From positions 1-5,453 of the forward strand of contig JASLMQ010000746.1 in assembly GCA_030746455.1 (NCBI GenBank): 5,453 bases of DNA. The letters are read 5' to 3'. Numbering within the stretch: the stretch's first letter is position 1; each line of letters starts with the position of its first letter. Shown here piece by piece: positions 1 to 5,453 of the stretch. The notes below the pieces were generated by a model, which made no database searches, was not told the origin of the DNA, and saw nothing but the letters and a program-made list of their open reading frames with translations. This DNA comes from Candidatus Latescibacterota bacterium. Lineage in GTDB: Bacteria > Latescibacterota > UBA2968 > GCA-2709665. A program made the translations under genes and the position numbers.

Positions 1-569
1 ATGGTGCGTGTGTTCTCCGGGTCCACGATTCCGAGCGCAGGCTTGAGGCGTCGGTGGGCGATGCCGGTCTTTACGTGCTGCTCGCTGAGATCGAAGATGG
101 CCACGCCCGTGGTCTCACTGCCCGTTCCGGCCGTGGTCGGCACGGCGATGAGGGGCTTGAGGGGTCCCGGGACGGGCTCGCCCTTCCCGATGGGCGCGTT
201 GACGTATGTCAGAAAGTCCGCCGGGTAGGTGGAGAACAGGTTGGCCACCTTGGCGGTGTCGATGGTCGACCCGCCTCCTACGCCCACGAAACCGTCGAAG
301 GTGCCCTCGGCGGCGAAGGCGATGGCCTCCTTGAACGAGACGTCGGTGGGTTCCACGCGGACCCGGTCGAAGACCGCGTAGTCGACACCCTGGGTACGGA
401 GCGACTCCTCGACGGCCTGCACGGGGGGGAGGCTGTGAAGGTTGGGATCGGCGACGACCATCACCCGTTTCAGACCCATGTCGGCGATGTCCATGCCGAT
501 CTCGCGTGTGCTGCCGGGGCCAAAGCGGAGGTTGGAGGTCCCCATCTCGAAGGCGGTGTCTCTTTCCAT
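1..569 (-). CDS. Hydroxyacid-oxoacid transhydrogenase-like iron-containing alcohol dehydrogenase (3' end cut by window)
   Basis: The first 189 residues of a group III (iron-containing) alcohol dehydrogenase are present; the rest lies beyond base 1. The sequence closely resembles human ADHFE1 from memory: AFEMGTSNLRFGPG near the N-terminus, RVEPTD at 71-76, the dinucleotide-binding GGGST at 98-102 followed by ID and K107, then APIGKG at 125-130, LKPLIAVPTTAGTGSETT at 137-154 and GVAIFD at 155-160. That family (HOT) converts 4-hydroxybutyrate plus 2-oxoglutarate to succinic semialdehyde plus D-2-hydroxyglutarate, using tightly bound NAD(P). The Asp/His metal ligands of the family lie further downstream and cannot be checked. 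The ATG at 569 has AGGGAG (580-585) ten bases upstream and an in-frame TAG shortly before it, so the start is firm. It follows the TRAP permease after 39 bases, suggesting co-transcription. The bacterial substrate could differ from the human one, for example another short-chain hydroxyacid or alcohol. Confidence 0.9.
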   Translation of the reverse strand, partial: MERDTAFEMGTSNLRFGPGSTREIGMDIADMGLKRVMVVADPNLHSLPPVQAVEESLRTQGVDYAVFDRVRVEPTDVSFKEAIAFAAEGTFDGFVGVGGGSTIDTAKVANLFSTYPADFLTYVNAPIGKGEPVPGPLKPLIAVPTTAGTGSETTGVAIFDLSEQHVKTGIAHRRLKPALGIVDPENTRT

Positions 570-608
570 AGGGCGATGTCTCCCTGTCTATCTGCGCGGT
601 GGCAGGTG

Positions 609-2558
609 CTATGAGCGCCCGGCCTGTTGCGGATCCGGTGGGCGGCCGATCTTCTGCACGCCGACCAGCATGATGAAAAAGGCCAGGCCCGCGGCGTGCA
701 GGGCGAGCTGTGGCCACAGGAGCAAGACGGCGGCGAGGCCATACAGGAGCCTCAAGGGGATTCCAAGCCGATCCAGGTGGAAGGCCTCGAAGGCGGCGGC
801 GAAGGCGAATAGCCCCAGGGCGGCGCTGACGGTCGTTTCCAGGACACGCCAGAGGTCTCCCTCGAACAGGATGGGTGTGTAGCAGAAGAGAAGGGGTATG
901 AGATAGAGCCCCTTTGCGATCTTCCACGACTGCAGTCCCGTGCGCAGGGGGTCGCTGCCCGCGATGCCCGCGGCGGAGTAAGCTGCCAGGCACACGGGAG
1001 GCGTGACGTTGGCATCCTGCGAGTACCAGAAAATGAGCAGATGGGCGGCCAGCAGGCTGACGCCCAGCGTGGTGAGGGCCGGCGCGGTGAGCACGGCCAG
1101 CACGATGTAGGAGGCCGTGACCGGGAGCCCCATTCCCAGGATCAGCGAGGCCGCGGCGACCAGTATGACCGTGAGAAGCAGGCTGCTGCCGGAGATGTGG
1201 GCAATCAGCAACGAGAACTTGATGCCCACGCCGACAAGGAGCACCACACCAACGACAATGCCGGCGCACAGCAGAATGACGCCCGTGGAGACCATGTTCC
1301 GCGCGCCGAGGGCCAGGGCGTCGAGTATGTCTCTGAGACCCATACGGGTCTGTCGGTTCAGCCAGCTGGACAGGACGATCGCCAGGGTGCTCGCAGCTGC
1401 TGCGAAGGTCGGCGTGAAACCGTAGATCAGCAGGCCTACCAGAACCGCGATGGGTAGGAAGAAGTGCCAGCCATCCCGAAGGACCTCGCGCACCCTCGGC
1501 ACGTCCTCGGGGTCCAGGGCCCGTATGCCCTCCTTCTTCGCACGCAGGTGCACGAAGAAGATGACACTGAGGAAGTAAAGCCCCGCCGGGATGAAGGAGA
1601 CCGCCACGATGTGGAGGTAGGGGATCTGGGTCCACTGGCTCATGATGAACGCGCCAGCGCCCATGATCGGGGGCATGAGCTGGCCGCCCGTGGATGCAGC
1701 GGCCTCCACCGCCGCAGCGAAGGTGGGTGAAAATCCCACGCGCTTCATCATGGGAATGGTGAGCGAACCCGAGCCCACGGTATTGGCAACGGCGCTTCCC
1801 GAAATGGAACCCAGCAGCCCGCTGGCAAGGGCCGCCATCTTGGCCGGGCCGCCCACCGTGGTTCCCAGGAGGGCGAGCGCCAGACGGATCAGGAACTCGC
1901 CGGCGCCCGATCGGAGCAGGAAGGCCCCGAAGAGGACGAAGAGGAACACGAAGGTGGACGAGACCGTGGCGATCGTACCGAAGATGCCGTCAGGAGCGAA
2001 ATACATCCGGTAGAGGATCCGGGAGATGGAGACCCCCGGGAAGTGCCAGACCCCGCCCATGAACCGTCCCCAGAACAGGGCGTAGGTAAGAAACGCGATG
2101 GCGAGAAGGGGTATGAAGCTGCCGCAGGTTCGCCGCGTGATCTCGAGCAGCAGCAGTACCGCAGCCGCAGCGAACACGAGATCGGTCGTGTTCGGGACCT
2201 CGTTCCGCGCGTGGAGCGCGTCCTCGAAGATCAGAAGGTAGAGGGCCGTCGCGCAGGCGCAGACGGCCAACCCCCAGTCGCGAACGCCCGGGGGGCCGGA
2301 CTCCGATCTGGAGGCCGGATAGTACAGGTAGGCGAGAAGCAGCACGAGCCCGAAGTGGATCGCGTTACGCTGGATCTCGGGCACCACGCCGACGGTGTTG
2401 ACCCAGAGATGGAAGACAGAGGTCAGGATCGCGACCGCGTAGACGATCCCGCTCGTTCGGCCCGAGAGGGTCCGTTGGATGCTGCTCACCTCGTCGCCGA
2501 CGCTGGCCTGGAGGCGTGATGAACCGGTTCTCGGATTATCAGGAGGGCGTGTGGTCAT
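609..2558 (-). CDS. TRAP transporter fused permease (DctQ-DctM fusion, TAXI-associated type)
   Basis: This is an inner-membrane permease of a tripartite ATP-independent periplasmic transporter, expected to use an ion gradient to import substrate delivered by the neighbouring TAXI binding protein. From the ATG at 2558 it is 649 residues. An N-terminal DctQ-like part with hydrophobic segments (about 37-56, 64-80, 94-111, 125-139, 147-163) leads into a DctM-like domain. DctM hallmarks are GSISGSAVANTVGSGS at 250-265 with IPMMKR after it, the EAAASTGGQLMPPIMGAGAF stretch at 285-304, MGLPVTASYIVLA at 476-488, and AAHLLIFWYSQDANVTPPV at 504-522. A hydrophobic C-terminal extension (about 575-635) is usual for fused TAXI permeases. 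The start is uncertain: no good ribosome site precedes ATG 2558. A GTG at 2489 would give 626 residues, and a strong Shine-Dalgarno-like GAGGTGA (2486-2492) overlaps that codon. The frame is open further upstream but would run into the preceding gene. Family assignment is secure; the substrate is not visible. Confidence 0.94.
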   Translation of the reverse strand: MTTRPPDNPRTGSSRLQASVGDEVSSIQRTLSGRTSGIVYAVAILTSVFHLWVNTVGVVPEIQRNAIHFGLVLLLAYLYYPASRSESGPPGVRDWGLAVCACATALYLLIFEDALHARNEVPNTTDLVFAAAAVLLLLEITRRTCGSFIPLLAIAFLTYALFWGRFMGGVWHFPGVSISRILYRMYFAPDGIFGTIATVSSTFVFLFVLFGAFLLRSGAGEFLIRLALALLGTTVGGPAKMAALASGLLGSISGSAVANTVGSGSLTIPMMKRVGFSPTFAAAVEAAASTGGQLMPPIMGAGAFIMSQWTQIPYLHIVAVSFIPAGLYFLSVIFFVHLRAKKEGIRALDPEDVPRVREVLRDGWHFFLPIAVLVGLLIYGFTPTFAAAASTLAIVLSSWLNRQTRMGLRDILDALALGARNMVSTGVILLCAGIVVGVVLLVGVGIKFSLLIAHISGSSLLLTVILVAAASLILGMGLPVTASYIVLAVLTAPALTTLGVSLLAAHLLIFWYSQDANVTPPVCLAAYSAAGIAGSDPLRTGLQSWKIAKGLYLIPLLFCYTPILFEGDLWRVLETTVSAALGLFAFAAAFEAFHLDRLGIPLRLLYGLAAVLLLWPQLALHAAGLAFFIMLVGVQKIGRPPDPQQAGRS

Positions 2559-2563
2559 TCGAG

Positions 2564-2584
2564 GTCGGAAACGGGTTGGCCGAC
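2564..2584 (-). other. Weak inverted repeat in the gap between TAXI and permease genes
   Basis: A 5-bp perfect stem (GTCGG at 2564-2568, CCGAC at 2580-2584) encloses an 11-base loop in the 38-base gap between the binding-protein stop and the permease ATG at 2558. It has no following T-run, so it is not a standard intrinsic terminator. It could stabilise the upstream message or restrict translation of the permease, or be chance in GC-rich DNA. Confidence 0.25.
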
Positions 2585-2596
2585 GGTCTGTGCGCT

Positions 2597-3607
2597 TCAG
2601 GGCCGGTGTTGGAGATCGGGTGGAAGGTCCAGCCCCCGTTCCTCGTAGTACCGGGCAGCACCAGGGTGGAGCGGGACGAAGAGGCCCTGGACGGCCTTGC
2701 CCAGAGACATGGCGGCAGTCGCCTTGTGGACCCCCTGCAGAAAGGACAGGTTCTCGTAGATCGTCCTGGTGATCGCGTAGACGACGTCGTCGGGAAGGTC
2801 TGCGCGACAGGCGAGGAAGTTGGGTTGCGCGATGGTCCGGATCGGCCGGGTCTGCCCCGGGTAGGTCCCCGCGGGAATGGTGTGGCGGTTCCACACGGGA
2901 TAGACGGCACGGACCGACTCCAGCTGCGGTTCGGTGAACTCCAGGATGTCGATCCCGTCCTGTCCCAGCTGGGCGAACACCTGCGTCACGGCGGCCGCGG
3001 GCGGGCCGGCGGGAATGGTCGCCCCGGCGATCCGTCCGTCCATCAGGGCCTGCGCGGACGGTGTGTAACCCAGGTACTCGGGCACGAACTCGTCCTCGGG
3101 ATGGATCCCGAGGGCCTCCAGGATAGTCCGACTCGATCCCTCCGTTCCGCTTCCCCGCTTCCCGATGGAGAACTTGCTCCCGAGGCCCTTCAGGTCCAGG
3201 ACGTTGCCCGTCTTCACACGTCCCTTCAGAAGGATGAAGTGCTCGACGTTCTCCCAGAGCATGCTGATGGACCGGATGGCCCGGACGGGCTCACCGTCGT
3301 ATCGTCCGGTTCCTCCATAGGCCATCGCTCCGAAAAGGCCCTGCAGGATGGCAAGCTGCGCCTCCCTCCCGACCAGCATCTGTATGTTCTCTCCGGAACC
3401 GGCGGAGTTGATGGCCGAGGCGGTGATGTCGGGCGCCAGCTTGCTGCTGACCAGCGTGCCGACGGCGACGCCAACGGGATAGTAGGTGCCGCCGGGGGTC
3501 GCGGTGGCGATGATCAGGTTGTGGGTCTCCTTCGGGGTGTCGTCCGCCGCACACGCGGCCATTGTGAGGCCGGTGAGTACGGCAAGGACCCAGAATCGCG
3601 TGGCCAC
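2597..3607 (-). CDS. TAXI-family TRAP transporter solute-binding protein, probable lipoprotein
   Basis: This periplasmic receptor of a TRAP transporter captures substrate and hands it to the fused permease encoded 38 bases downstream. Its 336 residues match the usual size of the TAXI family. A short basic start (MATRFW) and hydrophobic segment end in MAAC, so Cys19 is a plausible lipidation site, although Met rather than Leu at -3 makes the lipobox non-ideal; ordinary signal cleavage remains possible. Family marks in order are IIATATPGGTYYPVG (32-46), SAGSGENIQML (68-78), a REAQLAILQG stretch (81-90), DLKGLGSKFSIGKRGSGTEG (138-157), a YLGYTPSAQALMDGRI stretch (178-193), and HPGAARYYEERG (314-325). 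The start is a GTG at 3607 with GGGAG (3616-3620) eight bases upstream. The only TAXI structure I recall well, from Thermus thermophilus, binds glutamate/glutamine; the ligand here is unknown, though the HOT-like neighbour points to a hydroxy- or oxo-acid. Confidence 0.94.
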   Translation of the reverse strand: MATRFWVLAVLTGLTMAACAADDTPKETHNLIIATATPGGTYYPVGVAVGTLVSSKLAPDITASAINSAGSGENIQMLVGREAQLAILQGLFGAMAYGGTGRYDGEPVRAIRSISMLWENVEHFILLKGRVKTGNVLDLKGLGSKFSIGKRGSGTEGSSRTILEALGIHPEDEFVPEYLGYTPSAQALMDGRIAGATIPAGPPAAAVTQVFAQLGQDGIDILEFTEPQLESVRAVYPVWNRHTIPAGTYPGQTRPIRTIAQPNFLACRADLPDDVVYAITRTIYENLSFLQGVHKATAAMSLGKAVQGLFVPLHPGAARYYEERGLDLPPDLQHRP

Positions 3608-3655
3608 GGCTGCTTCTCCCGGGGTCTATCTTCTGTTCAGGATTTCTGGCGGTCT

Positions 3656-3682
3656 AGAATACGGGCGACTACTAATAGTCAA
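3656..3682 (-). promoter_or_regulatory. Alternative weak promoter candidate for the transporter operon
   Basis: On the minus strand, TTGACT (3677-3682) and TATTCT (3656-3661) are separated by 15 bases, shorter than the preferred 16-18. It would start transcription near 3649, leaving about 42 untranslated bases before the GTG. It is weaker than the overlapping candidate at 3672-3701 because of the spacer, and only one of the two may be real. Confidence 0.25.
3667..3680. promoter_or_regulatory. Perfect inverted repeat, candidate operator over the transporter promoter
   Basis: GACTA (3667-3671) and TAGTC (3676-3680) are perfect inverted copies around CTAA. The site covers the -10 hexamer (3672-3677) of the best minus-strand promoter candidate, so a bound dimer would be expected to block it. 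It is AT-rich compared with its surroundings. No regulator gene is in the window and I do not recognise the motif as a named family's operator. Confidence 0.4.
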
Positions 3683-3701
3683 ACCCGGCGCCATCGGTCA
3701 A
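3672..3701 (-). promoter_or_regulatory. Candidate sigma-70 promoter of the TAXI-TRAP-HOT operon
   Basis: On the minus strand, TTGACC (3696-3701) lies 18 bases from TATTAG (3672-3677). The -35 matches five of six consensus positions and the -10 four of six. Transcription would begin near 3665, leaving about 58 untranslated bases before the GTG at 3607, which has a good ribosome site. Its position in the divergent gap and the palindromes at and beside it support it, but the -10 is weak. Confidence 0.4.
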
Positions 3702-3714
3702 GGGAAATTTTCCC
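3702..3714. promoter_or_regulatory. GGGAAA-T-TTTCCC palindrome, candidate regulator site
   Basis: This is a 13-base perfect palindrome around a central T. It directly abuts the candidate -35 (3696-3701) of the minus-strand promoter on its upstream side, a position suited to an activator or to a second repressor contact. Its centre is about 34 bp from the centre of the other inverted repeat. An A/T core in GC-rich DNA makes chance less likely, but no binding family can be named. Confidence 0.4.
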
Positions 3715-3787
3715 ACGGGTCGACCAGGGCCGGGTGAAATGCCTCCGGCTGCGGGCCTCCGATCCACAGCGCATGGCCGATTTGGCC

Positions 3788-3816
3788 TTGACTTGCCCTG
3801 GGGGCATCTCTATACT
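3788..3816 (+). promoter_or_regulatory. Near-consensus sigma-70 promoter for the TPR/FliL-like operon, predicted leaderless
   Basis: TTGACT (3788-3793) and TATACT (3811-3816) are separated by exactly 17 bases; each hexamer matches five of six consensus positions. The usual start distance places +1 at A3823 or A3824, which is at the ATG (3824-3826) of the TPR gene. No Shine-Dalgarno sequence lies at working distance before that ATG, as expected for a leaderless message. Confidence 0.75.
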
Positions 3817-3823
3817 CTTCTGA

Positions 3824-4810
3824 ATGATACGGAAGGCATCCTTCTCCCTGCAATCTGTCGCTTGGTTTTCGCTCTGCCTGCTGGTTCTGTCGATCTCGAG
3901 CTGTGCGGAGCGAGCGGCCTACCGACATCTTGAGGTCGCCGTAGGACTCGAGAGGCATCGGGAGTCCGACCAGGCTCTGGCGGCCTACCAGGCGGCTGCC
4001 GAAGCGGCTCCGGCGGATGCGTATGTGGTCAGGCAGCTCGGACGGGCTTACCTTCGCCGTCAGATGTACGCAAAGGCCGAGACGGTGCTTCTGAAGGCCC
4101 TGGAGCTGGAGCCGGCCTACGTGGCGGTCTTCCGGGATCTGGCCCTTGCAGCCGAGGCCCAGGACAAGTCCGATGCGGCCCTGGCCTGGCTGCAACGTGG
4201 CGTCCGGGAGGTGCCACAGTACGCCCCTCTGCACCAGGATCTGGTCGACTACCACGACTATCGAGACCGACCCGACCGGGCGCTGGAGCTGCTCCGGGAG
4301 GCCGAGGAGCGGTGGCCCCGGGCTGCCTGGGTGCACCAGAGGCTCGGGCGACTCTACGCACAGCTTAGATGGTACGATCGGGCCGAGGCCAGCCTGAGGA
4401 AGTCCCTGGCGATCGATCCGGGCTCGGCCCCGTCCTACGCCCTGCTCGGAGACTCGCTCTACGAGCAAGAGAAGTACACCGAGGCGATCCAGGCCTATCG
4501 CGATGCCATCGCGCGGGATCCGCATGACCATAGCAGCCTCAACAATCTCGCGTGGGTCTTCGCCACACAGGGAACCCATCTCGAGGAAGGGCTTCGGCTC
4601 TCCCGTCGCTCGCTTCGCCTGGCACCGGATTCCGCAGCATACCTGGACACCATGGCCGAGCTCCATTACAGGCAGGGAAACCTGCCCAAGGCCATCGAGA
4701 TCATCCAATACGCCATATCGCTCCAGTCCGGGGATGACAACCCAAAGATGCTTCAGCACCTCCGCAACCAACTCAGGAAGTTCCAGGCTGCCGGCCTGGG
4801 GAACGCCTAA
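3824..4810 (+). CDS. Tetratricopeptide-repeat lipoprotein
   Basis: The protein has 328 residues. MIRK and a hydrophobic stretch run into LSISSC, a reasonable lipobox, so Cys27 is probably lipidated and the mature protein membrane-anchored and facing the periplasm. After a short linker it is almost entirely TPR. Repeat-ending prolines fall at 63, 97, 131, 165, 199 and 233, exactly 34 apart, then at 268, with an eighth, less regular repeat to about 301. Typical TPR positions (W/L-G-Y-A-P pattern) are visible, for example LGDSLYEQEKYTEAIQAY at 208-225. LNNLAWVF at 239-246 and YLDTMAELHYRQG at 273-285 are common in bacterial TPR proteins of this type. Such proteins are scaffolds for protein assembly; the partner is unknown, but co-transcription with the FliL-like gene makes that a candidate. 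The ATG is the only sensible start for the signal peptide, lacks a ribosome site, and sits at the predicted transcription start. Confidence 0.9.
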   Translation: MIRKASFSLQSVAWFSLCLLVLSISSCAERAAYRHLEVAVGLERHRESDQALAAYQAAAEAAPADAYVVRQLGRAYLRRQMYAKAETVLLKALELEPAYVAVFRDLALAAEAQDKSDAALAWLQRGVREVPQYAPLHQDLVDYHDYRDRPDRALELLREAEERWPRAAWVHQRLGRLYAQLRWYDRAEASLRKSLAIDPGSAPSYALLGDSLYEQEKYTEAIQAYRDAIARDPHDHSSLNNLAWVFATQGTHLEEGLRLSRRSLRLAPDSAAYLDTMAELHYRQGNLPKAIEIIQYAISLQSGDDNPKMLQHLRNQLRKFQAAGLGNA

Positions 4811-4825
4811 AGGTGGTGAGTGGCC

Positions 4826-5332
4826 ATGGCGGATGAAGAAGAGGCCGTAGACGACCTCGACGAGGAGTCCAAACCGGCCATCAATCCTGGTCGGTACATA
4901 CTGCTGATCCTGGGGATCCTGGCAATCGAGGGCGCCGGGGGCTATCTCCTGCTCGACCGTGCGATACCTCCGCGAGAAGTCTACACGGCGAAGAAGGAGG
5001 TCAAGGAAGAGGATACGCAGGTCGTGGATCCGGTGTTCTTCACCGATCTCCAGGAGCTGGTGGTCAATCCTGCGGGTGGTGGGTACAGGAACTTCCTGGT
5101 TCAGGCAAGCCTTGCATTACAAGTCGATTCCGACGTCCTCCTCGAGGAGTTGTACATCAAGCGAGAGACCATCTGGGACCTGTCCATCCAAAAGCTCGAG
5201 ACGTTCTCTGTTTCTCAGCTTCGGGATCCCGTCAAGCGCGAGGTCAGGGAATCGCTCAAGAGAGCTATCAACCCGGAGCTTCGGAACGGTGAAGTCGTCG
5301 CCGTGCTCTTCACGGATTTCGTGCTGCAGTAG
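4826..5332 (+). CDS. FliL-family single-pass membrane protein
   Basis: The protein has 168 residues from the ATG. A very acidic cytoplasmic tail (1-17, ten Asp/Glu) precedes one membrane segment at about 24-44 and a periplasmic domain from about 68. That domain has the FliL pattern: a VFFTDLQELVVNPAGG stretch (70-85), RNFLVQASLALQVDS (88-102), IWDLSIQKLETFSVSQL (116-132), then VKREVRESLKRAINPEL (136-152) and the family's closing form VVAVLFTDFVLQ (157-168). FliL sits by the flagellar stator and supports motor torque in several bacteria; non-flagellar relatives also exist. AGGTGG at 4811-4816 is nine bases from ATG 4826; the in-frame GTG at 4820 would add two residues and is too close to that site. 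It lies 15 bases after the TPR gene. No recognised flagellar gene adjoins it, so a flagellar role is unproven and the symbol is withheld. Confidence 0.82.
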   Translation: MADEEEAVDDLDEESKPAINPGRYILLILGILAIEGAGGYLLLDRAIPPREVYTAKKEVKEEDTQVVDPVFFTDLQELVVNPAGGGYRNFLVQASLALQVDSDVLLEELYIKRETIWDLSIQKLETFSVSQLRDPVKREVRESLKRAINPELRNGEVVAVLFTDFVLQ

Positions 5333-5346
5333 CGCAGGAGCCGGGT

Positions 5347-5453
5347 ATGGAACAGCCTGACGGTCTGCCGCCAGTCGTAGATCCGGAGTGGAGCCTGGGG
5401 AGTCGCGCCCGCCTGGGGGATAGGACGGTCCTGCTCGAGCTTCTTGGCGACCT
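5347..5453 (+). CDS. Start of an unrecognised gene (3' end cut by window)
   Basis: Only 35 codons are visible. The ATG at 5347 has a strong AGGAG (5336-5340) six bases upstream and lies 14 bases after the FliL-like stop, so it is very probably the third gene of the same operon. The peptide starts MEQPDGLPPVVDPEWSLG and continues with an amphipathic stretch containing RARLGDRTVLLELLGDL. No signal peptide or membrane segment is seen, suggesting a cytoplasmic protein. It does not show the known FliM N-terminal motif expected after fliL in classic flagellar operons, and it is too short to assign a family. Confidence 0.7.
   Translation, partial: MEQPDGLPPVVDPEWSLGSRARLGDRTVLLELLGD

Noticed and set aside
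115..1635. A 506-codon minus-strand open frame overlapping the permease and dehydrogenase
   Set aside because: It is rich in R, G, P and H and spans two well-supported genes in another frame of the same strand, so it is a GC-driven shadow.
2564..2584. Intrinsic terminator between TAXI and permease genes
   Set aside because: The stem is only five base pairs with an 11-base loop and there is no T-run after it on the minus strand.
2559..2894. N-terminal extension of the permease frame upstream of 2558
   Set aside because: It overlaps the end of the TAXI gene, is rich in R, P and D, and resembles no TRAP permease N-terminus.
3718..3725. GGTCGACC eight-base palindrome in the divergent gap
   Set aside because: It is short, has no flanking symmetry and no clear relation to either promoter.
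3741..3760. Direct repeat of GCCTCC (3741-3746 and 3755-3760) upstream of the plus-strand promoter
   Set aside because: The copies are only six bases, GC-rich and spaced 14 bases apart; chance is the simpler explanation without conservation.
2516..3823. A 435-codon plus-strand open frame whose TGA directly abuts the TPR gene's ATG
   Set aside because: It is antisense to the TAXI binding protein, which carries clear family motifs and a ribosome site. Its own translation looks low-complexity (rich in G, D, R, V) with no recognisable domain, as expected for a shadow in GC-rich DNA.
3698..4771. A 357-codon minus-strand open frame opposite the TPR gene
   Set aside because: The plus-strand frame has a signal peptide, lipobox and exact 34-residue repeat periodicity. 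The antisense frame has no recognisable domain and would run through the divergent regulatory gap.

Overview
The window is GC-rich, densely packed bacterial DNA. A TRAP transporter, two probable lipoproteins and a FliL-like membrane protein suggest a Gram-negative, proteobacterium-like organism. The lineage cannot be fixed from the sequence alone. No RNA genes, mobile elements or CRISPR arrays were seen.

Two divergent gene clusters flank a regulatory gap at about 3608-3823. The left cluster (minus strand, read from 3607 down to 1) has three genes: a TAXI-family TRAP solute-binding protein, a fused TRAP permease, and an iron-containing alcohol dehydrogenase closely resembling hydroxyacid-oxoacid transhydrogenase (HOT, ADHFE1 type). 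The last gene runs off the window. Gaps of 38 and 39 bases suggest one operon. The likely logic is uptake of a small (hydroxy/oxo) acid followed by a cofactor-recycling hydroxyacid/oxoacid exchange.

The right cluster (plus strand, 3824 to the end) holds a lipoprotein with eight tetratricopeptide repeats, a FliL-family single-pass membrane protein, and the first 35 codons of an unrecognised gene. Gaps are 9-15 and 14 bases. No recognisable flagellar gene accompanies the FliL-like gene within the window.

The gap carries the most interesting non-coding signals. A near-consensus sigma-70 promoter (TTGACT, 17 bases, TATACT) ends 7 bases before the TPR gene's ATG, and no ribosome binding site is present, so the transcript is predicted to be leaderless. 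On the other strand, a candidate transporter promoter overlaps one perfect inverted repeat at its -10 and abuts a second at its -35, which suggests regulated expression.
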